From NCBI RefSeq assembly GCF_963676685.1, contig NC_092344.1, forward strand, positions 49,746,830-49,810,829: a stretch of DNA of 64,000 nucleotides, written 5' to 3'. This stretch comes from Mytilus edulis. Taxonomy: Eukaryota; Mollusca; Bivalvia; Mytilida; Mytilidae. Shown here one piece after another: positions 1 through 10,170 of the stretch. Position 1 is the stretch's first letter. Each line of letters starts with the position of its first letter. The notes under the pieces are model-generated. The model was not told where the DNA came from, searched no databases, and saw nothing but the letters and a program-made list of their open reading frames with translations. The position numbers and the translations under genes are program-made.

Positions 1-59
1 AGACATGTACTGGACATGGAGGAATTTGTGTACAGTCAAAATTAAATAGTAACAATACC

Positions 60-500
60 TTTTCGCTGAAGCAAAGTTATGAGAGTTATTCAAATCGTGC
101 AACAGTCATGTGTACTCTTGTACGGCCGAGTAGAAATCGAAGAGTGGTCAAATGCGCGCGGTCGCGTATAGATGATCATTTATCGGGTATCAGTCTGGCA
201 TGGGTTTTTTTACGTATGTCGCAGTGATCTGGACGCGATCGGGCATTGGTCGAGTTAATCTGGACAACCGATCACTCAGGTTGGCGTACATTCAAACATT
301 CACGACTTCTTCATGACTGCATCACGACGCCAACCCGACCACTAATTGAATACATATTCGATGATTCCGACCAATTCTCAATCAATACACGATCTTAACT
401 CGACAAGCTGGATCAAATCAACTATACCCGATCTCAGCCTGATCTCGACAAAATCAGATCGACCTCATCATATAGGGGTCGTAGGTATACTCGGAATTGG
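60..500. repeat. Foldback-type cluster of degenerate GATCG motifs (left arm, element 1)
   Basis: The stretch is packed with short degenerate motifs such as GATCGGGTATTGGTCGAG. They run mainly in one orientation up to about 330 and mainly as the complement (ACCCGATC, TCTCGAC) afterwards, so the transcript or single strand could fold on itself. A related cluster in the same overall orientation lies at 1,710-2,390. No coding potential was seen. Confidence 0.55.
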
Positions 501-892
501 TTGGGTTTGTACAATATCAGTATAATAACGTCTTATTATTTTTATAACGTTTCATGCAAGCTAGGGTATTATCTGTGTCCTATGGATACATTCTCCGTTT
601 ATTTGGTTTTAAATTCAATAGTTCACAGTATGTCTCAGTAGAATCATATATTTAAATAATTTGCATGGAAATAAGCAGTTGGATTAGTGGGCAAGGTGTT
701 TCGAGCTCAGAGGGACAAGTTAATGGTTGTAACGGAGCTTGAAGAGAGCGTATAAAACATACAAGAAGGCAAAGACAACAACGGCCGCCAAGAAATCTCG
801 ATTAGACAGTGCACAGCGACCACTGCGTGGGCAATATAAAGTAACACAAAAATACTGAACTCCGAGGAAAATCCAAAACGGAAAGTCTCTAA
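500..892. other. No gene seen; end of a dispersed repeat
   Basis: No supported gene. Positions about 858-915 match, on the minus strand, the dispersed repeat seen in plus orientation near 41,105-41,160, 44,515-44,595 and 51,110-51,185. A short open frame around 736-860 rich in Lys/Ala/Thr is too short to call. Confidence 0.4.
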
Positions 893-929
893 TCAAATGG
901 CAAAATCAAAAGTATGAGACTTCCTAAGA

Positions 930-1400
930 GTGAAGTAGGACGCTGAAATGTTATTGGAGTTTACTGGTATTTTTTCTTGAAAATGAATCCACAAATGAGA
1001 TGTGTCACTGGATATGTACTGATGTAAGAACAGTAGTATACATCCCCTTTTCCTTGCTTTCTTATAAATTAAGCCTACTGTTTGTTTCAAATATATGCTT
1101 ATGTATGTAAACAGTATTTTCTATAGATTTGATAGTAAGAAGTTAAAAGGTTAAAGATATTTCTTTTTGGTGTATCCATGGAAACAACCAGCTTTTTTTT
1201 GCTAAGAAAAATATTATAAAAAGGGGATAAAGATGTCACATATTTCGCCAAAATTTGGCCAAAAAAGAATTTCAATCCCCTAGAGTTATACTTTTTCTGA
1301 AACTGTTTACTTATATCTACCAAGAATTAAAGAAAAAATATACCTTTCGCATCATTTTTGTTTGATGCGTCTCGTGTGAAAAAAAAGTTTTTGTAAATAC
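930..1400. repeat. Core segment shared with 9,200-9,590
   Basis: Aligned by eye to 9,200-9,590 in the same orientation. Both contain a stretch ending in CTGTTTGT, then a TATGTATGT block, an ATAGATTTGAT block, TGTATCCATGG, a short A-rich/G-rich stretch, ATGTCACATAT, and finally a CTTTCGC..CATTTTT block followed by CGTG(T/C)GAAAAAAAAGTT. The core sits between two motif clusters here and at the second locus. Function unknown; no conserved reading frame. Confidence 0.55.
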
Positions 1401-1404
1401 TCGA

Positions 1405-1500
1405 CCGTACGGTGACATACAGTTGTTAATTTCTGTGTCATTTGATTTCCTTTGGAGAGTTGTCACATTGGCAATTATGCACAACTTCTTATCTTTATAT
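1405..1500 (-). repeat. SINE-like dispersed repeat, partial
   Basis: Partial minus-strand copy of the family seen at 11,905-12,115, 22,655-22,900 and 36,738-36,900. Shared blocks are CGTACGGTGAC, GTTGTTAATTTCTGTGTCATTTG and a GAGTTGTC..ATTGGCAAT block. Confidence 0.6.
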
Positions 1501-1709
1501 CACAAAAGTTATAGGTCATACGGAAAATAGGGACAGTCTAACAAAAAATAGTCCATAAAACAGGTAAAATATAATCTTTATATTCTTAAAAATAAACCTT
1601 GAAGGCTAAATTAGTCATCAGCTGTGTAATAATGAATTGTAATTCACAATTAATTTCATATATGAACAATCCTCTTTTGCTCTCTTTTAGAATTTCATCC
1701 CTCCTTGCA

Positions 1710-2390
1710 AAAATATAGACACGTACTGTACATGTAGAAATTTGTGTACTGTTAAAAATAAGTAGTGACAATTTGTATTTGCGGAAGCAAATTTATAAGA
1801 GTCGATCAGATCTACAAACACTATTAGAGAATCGTGTAGCGGTCATATGAACTCGTGTATGGCCGAGTAGATATCGAAGAGTGGTTGAATGTGTTCGTGT
1901 AGAGATCGGGTATTGGTCGAGTTGGTCTGGGATAGGAAAAATATAGAAGTCGCAGTGATTGTGAAGCGATCGGGAATTGATCGAGTAAATCTGAACAACA
2001 TATCAAACAGGTTAGCGTTGATCGGGAAATGATCGGATATTAGTCGAGCAAAGGTCGAGAAGATCGAGTACTGATCGGTGAAATATTTGTATTCCGACCA
2101 AACTCACCTCTACACGATCCCTTCCCGATCAATTCGACCACTACCCGACGTATTCTTGATCTCTTCTCGATCCTTACTCGATTATTTTTGACGGGTCAAA
2201 AACTCTCGGGTAGAAAGTCAGATCGATGACGACCAAGGTAGACCACCCCGAATATTCTCGTCGATTGAGTTAGATCAGTCTCCCGATCGCTTAATCTGTC
2301 TTGAACGGGATTGATCGAGTTGGTATGATCGACAGTATGAATCTAGCTTAATCGGCAGAAGGAACGTCGTGTAGCAAAACAAATCGTGCA
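1710..2390. repeat. Foldback-type cluster of degenerate GATCG motifs (right arm, element 1)
   Basis: The first 350 bases are a diverged direct repeat of positions 1-300: the ACATGTA..TTTGTGTAC block, the GAAGCAAA block, and GGCCGAGTAGA followed by ATCGAAGAGTGGT. Motifs read GATCGGG/GGTCGAG up to about 2,080 and the complement CCCGATC/CTCGATC from about 2,090. With the left cluster and the core at 930-1,400 it suggests one composite element of about 2.3 kb. Confidence 0.55.
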
Positions 2391-2399
2391 TATTGCAGA

Positions 2400-2716
2400 T
2401 TGACAAAGCAAATCAACACGTATTAATAGTTGATATTTCAATATCGAATTTCAGTGTGCAATATATGCATAATAAAACGAACATAAAATAAAGACAGTTG
2501 ATCAGACTTGAAAAACACATAGTTTCCGGTATCTTTATCCTTTGACGAGAAAAATCTGTATCTGCTGATGAAAATGGTATGCTGTTGTCTTCGTTATACA
2601 AATGTCTGTGTACGATCCTGTATCCCGAAAACCTGTTGATCTTCCCCGAAATGCATATGATACTGTTTAAAAAATCCAAGCTTTTTTCTCAACATAAAAT
2701 TTACAAACGCATAGTT
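2400..2716. other. 3' flank of the TRIM-like gene
   Basis: AT-rich sequence after the stop codon of the minus-strand TRIM-like gene; presumably its 3' untranslated region. I saw no clear AATAAA on the minus strand here, so the transcript end is not placed. Confidence 0.35.
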
Positions 2717-4354
2717 TTAATTCTGACCAAAAACAGATACCGTTCTATTGCCTTGGGAAAGAATCATTTTTGAGAAATTACTGGTAAAGCAAATTCCAAC
2801 ATATTGAAAACATTGTTCATCCTTTATTACGATGTCCATAAATGTACCATCTGGCTTCAGTCTACAAATACCTTTTTCAAAAACAACAATGTAAACGTAA
2901 CCATTGTTGTCAACTGCTATCTTCCACATATTATCTGTATTAGGTGTGGAGTATGTATAAACAAATGTACCATCGTTTCTTATACATCCCATAACCTTTC
3001 TTGCAGTGTAATAGATATTTCCAGATTTATCCAAAGAAATAAACCAAGGTGACTCTTTCTTATTTTTGGTTTTTACTGACCGAATAAATCTTCCCTCTAG
3101 ATCCAAAATGTTAATGTTCCCTTTGGTTCCAGCAAATATGTTTTTATGTGTAGCAGCAACTCCTCCTTGATTACTTTCCTTTACTGACATTGTTCTAGAA
3201 ATTTTCTTCTGATCAAAATCAACAAACTGTAAGACTTCTTCTTGGTCAGATGTCAGAACACCTAAGTTTTTTCCAGGGATTAGAGCAATATCCCAAGGTT
3301 GGTGTTTGGTATCAATTTGAAACTTGTAATTATCATTATCGTCATATACCAATATTCTACCACAGTCATTGTTGTCAACTAAGATGACTTCGTTATTATC
3401 ATTTATTGTCATTCCGTAAATGCGTGCGTTCTCTATCTCTAAATCTCGTTTATGAACAAAGTTTGGCAAACTAAGAGGTTGAACAATTGGCATTTGGGAT
3501 TGACATTTTTTCTTCTGAACAAATTTTACGGCAGACTGAACTTCGATTAGTTCTATTGACCCGAGAGAGTTTATAGATTCCAGTGACTTCTCAGGATTTA
3601 GACTTATTTTAAATCTGGTTAACTTTTCTGTGATACCAGCTACTCTTTTCTCCAGATCTGTGAGATCTTGTTTGTACGCGTGAGCAGCAAGAAACGCTTG
3701 CTTTTCAGAACCATGTTTGTCTACAAGATCAAATATATCTTTTTTGTCTTTTGTCTTTTTTTCGATATCTTCTGTTTCATTAATTGTTGTCTTCGATTTC
3801 TGTATTATTTCATCTTTTTTTATATCTAGATCATGAAGTAAAGACTTTTCAAGAGCTTCAATGTGCCTAATTGCTTCTTCTTTTACTATCTTTACAGCCG
3901 TTTTGACTGAATTAGCTTCCTTTACGACATTTTCAATACAACTCTTTTCGTCTTTACCAATTGTATGTGTGGTTTCTAAAACATGTTCTACAAGTTCCGT
4001 GGCATCTAAAAATGACTGGGACTGCTTTGCACCTTTACATGCTATATCCACAGACATCACCTTCTGGCAAGAGCGATGGTTTTCTGCTAGACATTCTTTG
4101 CAAGATAGAACATCATGATCGATACAAAAATACTCAAATGGCATTTTATCGTGTTTCAAACAGGAATGTTCTACGATAAGTGTGTGAGCCGGCATTTTAC
4201 TGATATCTATGAGTTCATGATGCCGAAGCATTTTCATGGATCGATGGTTTTCTGTGCATTCTGAACATAGAGCCTCTTCACAAATTACACACCAATGAAT
4301 GGAAACGTTATTTCTGTCCCGAATTTTGCATGGTTCACACTTAACTTTCTCCAT
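2717..4354 (-). CDS. TRIM-like protein, two B-boxes, coiled coil, NHL-type propeller, no RING
   Basis: A 545-aa single-exon protein. Residues 1-45 form a first B-box (Cys6, Cys9, Cys22, Cys25, Cys30, Cys33, His37). Residues 62-100 form a second (Cys65, His68, Cys77, His80, Cys85, Cys88, His93). Residues about 120-275 are Lys/Glu-rich and heptad-like, a probable coiled coil for dimerisation. Residues about 300-545 contain repeated blade-like units (IYGMTINDNNEVILVDNN, DKSGNIYYT, VDNNGYVYIVV) typical of an NHL/TRIM-like beta-propeller. There is no N-terminal RING, so E3 ligase activity cannot be assumed; RING-less TRIM-like genes are common in bivalves. The start codon follows a pyrimidine-rich TTTTCTGTTTTAG acceptor by three bases, so a 5' untranslated exon upstream is likely. 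The reading frame is intact. The protein is probably cytosolic and may act in innate immunity or RNA/protein scaffolding; this is inference from the family. Confidence 0.88.
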   Translation of the reverse strand: MEKVKCEPCKIRDRNNVSIHWCVICEEALCSECTENHRSMKMLRHHELIDISKMPAHTLIVEHSCLKHDKMPFEYFCIDHDVLSCKECLAENHRSCQKVMSVDIACKGAKQSQSFLDATELVEHVLETTHTIGKDEKSCIENVVKEANSVKTAVKIVKEEAIRHIEALEKSLLHDLDIKKDEIIQKSKTTINETEDIEKKTKDKKDIFDLVDKHGSEKQAFLAAHAYKQDLTDLEKRVAGITEKLTRFKISLNPEKSLESINSLGSIELIEVQSAVKFVQKKKCQSQMPIVQPLSLPNFVHKRDLEIENARIYGMTINDNNEVILVDNNDCGRILVYDDNDNYKFQIDTKHQPWDIALIPGKNLGVLTSDQEEVLQFVDFDQKKISRTMSVKESNQGGVAATHKNIFAGTKGNINILDLEGRFIRSVKTKNKKESPWFISLDKSGNIYYTARKVMGCIRNDGTFVYTYSTPNTDNMWKIAVDNNGYVYIVVFEKGICRLKPDGTFMDIVIKDEQCFQYVGICFTSNFSKMILSQGNRTVSVFGQN

Positions 4355-4409
4355 TTTCTAAAACAGAAAACAAAATGAAAGAAAGTGCATGTTATTATTG
4401 TCTTGTAAT

Positions 4410-4520
4410 AGTTATCAAAGGTACCAGGATTATAATTTAGTATGCCAGAGGCGCGTTTCGTCTACATAAGACTCATCAGTGATGCTCATATCGAAATATT
4501 TTAAAGCCAAACAAGTACAA
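4410..4520 (-). repeat. Hammerhead-bearing dispersed element, degenerate copy
   Basis: On the minus strand CTGATGA, a GTCT/AGAC stem II and GAAAC are present, but stem III no longer pairs (CGCC) and stem I is weakened (GCATCA against TGGCAT). The flanking block (AGGTACCAGGATTATAATTT on the plus strand) matches other copies. Probably an inactive fossil. Confidence 0.65.
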
Positions 4521-4759
4521 ATAATTGTTATGGATCAAAATATGATTTTTTTAACTCGCTTCCGACACCCCGAATGTGAGTTTAAAACCACAAATGAAAG
4601 CTGCTACGAAAAATGTATCATGTTTGGAGCTGGTTCGCTGCAATGCAGAGCAATGATGATCAGTAAATAGCTAATTTTGTATCACTTGATTTACAAACAT
4701 TTCAAGCTTCTTAATCGAATTTGATTACAAATATCTTCGAAGGCAAAAGATCATTTCTA

Positions 4760-4763
<4 letters not shown>

Positions 4764-4790
<27 letters not shown>
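4764..4790. repeat. (AT)n microsatellite
   Basis: Uninterrupted alternating AT tract immediately upstream of the LINE fragment. Confidence 0.9.
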
Positions 4791-4791
<1 letters not shown>

Positions 4792-5430
4792 TCTTACATT
4801 ACGTTTCAATAGATTTAAAGAGCAATGGTATATTGATTTAATGTCAAACGAGCGTAGTAAACTACGTACTTACAGACTGTTCAAAAGTGAATTTGGTGAA
4901 GAAAATTATTTATTAAAAATTATACCTGGTAGATATAGGAGTGCCTATGCCAAATTTAGAAGTGGTACTGCTCCTTTGAAAATTGAGACTGGAAGGTATG
5001 AAGGTATTTTAGTTGAAAATAGAACTTGTTATAACAGTATTTGTAATGAAAATCTTTTAATTGAAGATGAAAAACATGTATTAATGAATTGTCCTGTGTA
5101 TGAAGATTCGCGTTGTTATTTGTTTTATCAAGCATCTCTAATTAATGTAAATTTTATGCAATTGTCTGATGACGATAAATTTATATTTTTATTAACAGAT
5201 GAAAATATGTACTTTTATACTGCCAAAATCTGCAATGACATTTTATTGAAAAGAAAATGTATTTTATATAGCTAGTTTTAGTGTAAATACTGTATATACA
5301 TTTTAGATAGTCTCTCATAACTCTTTTTAGAGTGGCTCTTGTATGTTTTATGATGTTGTTTTATCAACTGTTTGTATGTTTTATATAATGAAGAGATGAG
5401 ACTTAAATAAAATATTGTCTTGTCTTGTCT
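4791..5430 (+). mobile_element. 5'-truncated LINE fragment (C-terminal end of ORF2)
   Basis: The frame from about 4,795 to 5,275 encodes some 160 aa that resemble the extreme C-terminus of a non-LTR retrotransposon polyprotein: LRTYRLFKSEFG, an F/Y-RSGTAPLKIETGRY stretch, then a zinc-knuckle-like Cys..Cys..His(V)..Cys (NRTCYNSICNEN...EDEKHVLMNCPVYED). The untranslated tail ends in AATAAAATATTGTC and a short TTGTC repeat, as expected of a LINE 3' end. Endonuclease and catalytic RT regions are absent. The 491-aa RT at 60-62 kb is a different LINE family. Confidence 0.7.
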
Positions 5431-5442
5431 ACATTGATTCCA

Positions 5443-5562
5443 GTGGATTATCGGATTTATCCAATCTCGATAGTTTAATTATCAATTTTAAAGTCCCAGC
5501 CTCGGCGAGGACTTTAAAATTTATAATTTAACTATTGAGATTGGATAAATCCGATAATCCAC
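5443..5562. repeat. 120-bp near-perfect hairpin (foldback)
   Basis: The left arm 5,443-5,496 begins GTGGATTATCGGATTTATCC and the right arm 5,509-5,562 ends in its complement. About 54 bases pair with a few mismatches around a 12-base loop (CAGCCTCGGCGA), which itself can extend the stem as CCTC/GAGG. It lies 13 bases after the LINE tail. Probably a foldback MITE; no target duplication was resolved. Confidence 0.8.
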
Positions 5563-6351
5563 GAGTAACTATATGTAACACTCTGTTTCTCTAGTGATTA
5601 AAAAATAAATTTTTTTTTTTGGTTAAACGAAAATCGAAAATCCCATTCGAGAACCTTTCACATTCCACGAAGTTGCCAATTTATTAACACCGGTTTCCAA
5701 TTATTTTTATTTCATCCAGTTAATTAAAAAGGTAATGACCCTTTAAGTCATCCAATTATCTTCTTCAATCACCCGCAAACACAAATTGATTTTTTTTTAT
5801 ACAATGGGTTCCAAAAGGGATAAATTTCCATATTAGAGAAAAAATAATACCTTTAGATCTACAGAATTACAATAAGGCGACAGTAGTTTCCGATATTAAA
5901 ATTTAGTGGCTCGATTAAGAATATATATTTCATCAATTTATACATGTACACTGAACATGCACATTATATGTAAATGCCAAGTTGGAAAAGTAAAAAGTTG
6001 AAATCATAATGTTTGTCACTGTTTCCAACTTAAAAATCACTAATCGTTTACTATACTGAGCTGCGTCATTGCTGCGAAGCAGATGTGCTGTCAATCAAGG
6101 AATATAATCTGCTTCACATTATATCTAAAGGTGATAAAAAAAGAAAAATATCAACATGATCAAAGTGGTGTTTACAAATCGAAAACCAAAAGTCCTATGA
6201 AGACAGAAAATATCGGATTAGTCCCTTCAAATGCCAACCAGTGTTCATGTTTCTCTGAGTCTTTTGATATTGTGTACATTATTATGTTACATATAGATGC
6301 GACTTTGAATTGAATCTTCTTACTTACCTGTTGGTGTCTAATAGAACCGAC
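5563..6351. other. No gene seen
   Basis: AT-rich, with short homopolymers. A 76-codon open frame at 6,083-6,313 has no recognisable composition or neighbours and is not called. Confidence 0.4.
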
Positions 6352-6566
6352 TTAGGCCGTGTTCACATCAAACGCCGTGTACAGTAAACATGTTTACATG
6401 TGGTTTAATGTAATGTACACAAGTTAATATTAAATTTGTTCACATCTATACACCTTGTTTAGCTACCTGTACATAAGATTTGTTCACATTTGTAAACTAT
6501 ATGTCATTTAAATATTGATTACGAAGCAACCGAATTCAAATTTTCGAACAACTTTTCTAGCAGTTA

Positions 6567-6812
6567 GGGAACGACCATTTGACTTTAAAAAAAAGGGGAT
6601 GGATTTTTCCACAATTTGATTTAAAAAAATTCGGGTCATTCAGATGATTAGAATGAACAAATATTCTGAATCCAAAGTTTCCCCATACATTGAAGTGTAA
6701 AATATTGAATTGGTACTATCGAAAAAACACAGCTAATTATAAACTTTCGCGCGAGAAAAAAATCTGACTCACAACCCCTCCCCTTTTTTTAAGTAAAGTG
6801 GTTGCTCCTTTA
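6567..6812. mobile_element. MITE nested in the Harbinger-like element
   Basis: The left end GGAACGACCATTTGACTT, followed by an A-run and GGGGATGG, is the imperfect inverse of the right end (CCCCTCCCC, a T-run, then AAGTAAAGTGGTTGCTCC). About 245 bp; arms are roughly 35 bases with mismatches. No coding capacity. Confidence 0.55.
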
Positions 6813-7084
6813 AAAAAGTCATTTTGGATGTAGTTTAAAGATGTCTCGATTACGCATTAAAAACATAGGCTCGCCATCACCGTGCTTACAGACGAAGAAA
6901 AAGAATTACGATGTTAAGGATCACTACATTTTTATCTTTTCTGTTTGTTTCAAGTGGTATTTTTTCTCCAAGGAGCAGTTGGCAAAGGGAGGGGTAATGT
7001 TTTTTTTAATTTTATTTCTAATTGTATTTTAACGGATCTGAGATACTACACAAACAAACAATTAACCTCACCCATTTTTCAGTA

Positions 7085-7300
7085 ATAAATTTGAGAAAGG
7101 AAATGGGGAATGTGTCAAAGCAACAACAACCCGACAACAGCCGAAAGCCACCATTGTGTCTTCAATGTGACGAGAAACTCCCGCACCCATAGGCGTCCTT
7201 CAGTTGGCCCCTTAAAAAATATGTATACTAGTACAATGATAATGGACGTCATACTTAACTCCAAATTATACACAAGAAACTAAAATTAAAAATCATACAA
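7085..7300. repeat. Dispersed repeat fragment
   Basis: Contains AATGTGTCAAAGCAACAAC and ACCCGACAACAGCC; the reverse complement of the first 45 or so bases also occurs as a small insert inside the LINE reverse transcriptase at about 60,683-60,752. This shows it is a mobile or dispersed sequence. Type unknown. Confidence 0.55.
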
Positions 7301-7804
7301 GACTAACAAAGGCCAGAGGCTTTTATGAGTGAATCGTTGTTTGAGCATAAAGACCATTGGCAACTATGTCTGTCAGTGTGTACGTCCAATTGATTCGGGA
7401 AGACCTTTTCAAATGACTTATAAATGTGTTCGGCAATGATGATGGATGAGTCTTGATAAGGGGTTAATAAGGCTAGGTAAAGTGTTTTTATAACAAATAA
7501 ATATATCAAGTTTAGACAAATATTTCTGTAAAGAACTTTATTAATAAGTGTTATAAACATAAATTTTATATAAAAATTGTTTCTTTTTTAAATAAACATG
7601 GGAAAATTTAAGTTCTGAAAGCCTAGTTTTGTGTACACTTAACCTACACAAGGCCTACATCGACTAACGACTTCATGTAAACAAAACATGATTTAAACTA
7701 CATGTAAACATTGAGTTTTATCAATGGGAACGTAATTATGTTTATTTTATGTGTTAATTACACTAACACAACACCGAGTTTAGGTCAATGTGAACACGGC
7801 CTTA

Positions 7805-8455
7805 GTCAAAGTTTCAAAGTCCATTACATTTAAATCAAACCCTACGTGTACATATATAGATATTTGTGTTTACTTGTATGGTGAATTATACACATTATTT
7901 ATATATAGCGGTTTAGTTGACGATACCAATGTCACAATTAAAACTGACAATATATTATTATTATTACGTGGTATCACTATGACATAGATATTTATTCAAG
8001 TGCATATTAGAATTATTAAACTTACCTAATCTTTGTCAACTTCAAATATGGCTACCCGGAAGGGAAAAACGTCAATTTGTTCAGTGTTCATGTATGGTCT
8101 ATGTTTAAAAATAGAAAAAAAAGTATACAAAATATTGCCAAGTTGTAATCTTTATTTATCATAGATTCATGTTTCGATTATCGTATTAACATCATTAATC
8201 AGGCGAATTAAGCAAATAATGAGTAGATGTTTTCTTAGTGAAATTGAATTAACAGTCAAGTACGAAAAACAAAAATCTATTGAAATAAATATCATCAAAA
8301 TGGGATAACCTATTATTTGGAAGTTCCTGAGTAATGATATATATTTTTTTTAAATAAATTTAAATTTAACACAAACATTTGACAGGAAATCTAGAGTATC
8401 TATTCCAAAAACGATCGAAGACCACCGTTAAGCAACATCTAAATTATGTTGGAAG
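7805..8455. other. No gene seen
   Basis: AT-rich single-copy-looking sequence with only short open frames. Confidence 0.4.
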
Positions 8456-8459
8456 TAAA

Positions 8460-8765
8460 GCCCGGTACCACTAGACCACAATAGCACCACGCTCACCGCG
8501 ATATGAAATAAATTCAGATCGTGGTGAGGTCGCAGTATGCGCGGCGCGGCATGAAAATGTAAACTTTCGTTGTTTTCATGATGATACTGCGTCCTTGTTA
8601 CGCTTTTACAACGATCCCGCTCTTAGGATTATACCACGTTCTCATCACGCTTTTTGTACGATTATCATGATCCTACTACGCACATGAATTTATTACTACG
8701 ACTATACCACGAGTTATCTGATCGCAACACGATCTTACCATCCTTCTTTCTACTGCGATAATGGC
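8460..8765. repeat. Cluster of degenerate CG motifs (left, element 2)
   Basis: Dense short motifs of the form GATCGTGGT, GGTCGCAGTATG, CCACGTTCTCATCACG and TACCACGA. Orientation switches near 8,560, so the block is self-complementary in many registers. It partners the cluster at 9,770-10,170 around a core at 9,200-9,590. Confidence 0.5.
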
Positions 8766-8776
8766 AAGTTGGATAT

Positions 8777-8824
8777 GAGCGTCACTGATGAGTCTTATGT
8801 ATACGAAACGCGCGTCTGGCGTAC
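8777..8824 (+). ncRNA. Hammerhead ribozyme motif, near-intact copy
   Basis: The sequence fits the type I hammerhead core: CTGATGA, stem II, CGAAAC, a very short stem III (ACG/CGT), cleavage triplet GTC, and stem I pairing GCGTCA with TGGCGT. Stem II has one mismatch (GTCT against ATAC). Part of the dispersed family described elsewhere; followed by the usual TAAATTAT-like and CTGGTACC block. Confidence 0.7.
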
Positions 8825-8959
8825 TGAATTATTCTCCTGGTACCTTTAATAACTATTAACCATGATTATACTACCTTCATACCGCGATCTTAAATTACGT
8901 TCTAAGCAATAGCGTGAACATCGTGTTCCATATGAATACTGTTTCATTCCTTCTACTTT

Positions 8960-9595
8960 TGATTAATACGTAGATTTCTCGGAAACAACACCGTCATGCC
9001 ATCGAAATCTACTAGAACACGTGGGTGTGATGGTAGGGGTAGATGTGGAGGCAGATAGAGCTCTGATAGTAACGAATTCTGATCCAGCAGAAATGTCGGA
9101 CCGACCAATCCAACCTAAATTACAACCTATTGCAGGTCCACCAAGCTCAAATAAGGATATTAAGGTAGCACTCCACAGTATAAAATAAAATTGAAAATGA
9201 ACCACACAATGTTTTATCATCTCCTATTCCTTGATTTCTTATACATTACCCTAACTGTTTGTGTTGTACATGGGCATATGTATGTTATCATTATCTTCCA
9301 TAGATTTGATTTTCAAAAGTTAATAGTATAGGGTGAAATATAATTCCTTTTAAGTGTATCCATGGCAATATTCTGTAATTATTTACCATAAAATATTGCA
9401 AAAAGGGGGGTGAACATGTCACATATCCCCATAATCTTTGGATCAATCTTAAATTTCAATGCCTTTGAGCGATACCTTTTTAGAAACTAATGACATTAAT
9501 CTTCCTTACGATCAAATAAAAAATGGGTGTCTTTCGCCTCATTTTTCGTACAATTTAATTACAAAGTTCGTGCGAAAAAAAAGTTGGAAAATAAC
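8960..9595. repeat. Core of composite element 2
   Basis: Positions 9,200-9,590 align with 930-1,400. Upstream, a plus-strand frame from about 9,004 to 9,189 stays open for 60 codons and has protein-like composition (NSDPAEMSDRPIQPKLQPIA), but no counterpart was found at the other copy, so it is not called as a gene. Confidence 0.5.
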
Positions 9596-9769
9596 CTTAC
9601 AATAATTGCCAGACCAATTTATGATATGGATATGCAAATATGGAGACTGTGATACAGAACACAGTCTATATTACATGCATGACATAATCTTGATGTTCAA
9701 ATAAACCCAATATGAAGTAACACACACACAAACAAAACCTTGAGAGATTTAAATATATTTTATGTGAAT

Positions 9770-10170
9770 GATGGTCGTAGTATGAACGTAGTCAGGTCGT
9801 AAGTAGAGCGTGATGAGTCCGGCATGTGCGTGCTAGAATTGTACTATGGTATTGAACAGCGTGGTGTAAACGTGGTACAGGCGTAGTTGGAGCGTAGTCG
9901 TAATATCATCGCTGTGAGATCGTAGCGCAGTCTCTCCGAATCGAATCACGCTTTCGATACGGCCATACGCTCTCGCTACGATAGTTCAGCGACCTTTGCG
10001 ATCTTACCACGACCTTAGTGCGCTCTCACAACGCTTCTACTACGACCGCATCACGATTGTTTTGGCCACGCTCATCTCGATTTTGAAGACCTAACCACGA
10101 CCGTATACGACCTTACTGCACGATCGCAGTACGATCGTCAAAATTTGCATTTTTTATAGATCATAGTGCG
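9770..10170. repeat. Cluster of degenerate CG motifs (right, element 2)
   Basis: Motifs such as GGTCGTAGT, GTAGTCAGGTCGTAAG and GAGCGTAGTCGTAA run in one orientation until about 9,920; CTACGA, CCACGACC and ACTACGACCGC then run in the complementary orientation to about 10,140. A region this CG-rich is striking in an AT-rich window. Non-coding. Confidence 0.55.

Larger units (their letters stand above)
6355..7801. mobile_element. PIF/Harbinger-like non-autonomous DNA transposon
   Basis: The ends are inverted: GGCCGTGTTCACAT at the left and ATGTGAACACGGCC at the right, directly bordered by TTA on both sides (6,352-6,354 and 7,802-7,804). A 3-bp TTA duplication is the hallmark of PIF/Harbinger. 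Subterminal regions are rich in GTTCACAT, TGTACA and CATGTAAAC motifs in both orientations. No transposase frame was found, so it is non-autonomous. It contains a nested MITE and a dispersed-repeat fragment. Confidence 0.72.

Noticed and set aside
893-1323. Two minus-strand frames of 65 and 74 codons in the shared core
   Set aside because: The homologous core at 9,200-9,590 does not keep either frame.
4441-4487. Functional hammerhead on the minus strand
   Set aside because: The core is present, but stem III and part of stem I no longer pair; listed as a relic only.
9004-9189. A 60-codon open frame with protein-like composition
   Set aside because: No methionine start supported, no splice sites evident and no counterpart in the related element at 1-2.4 kb.
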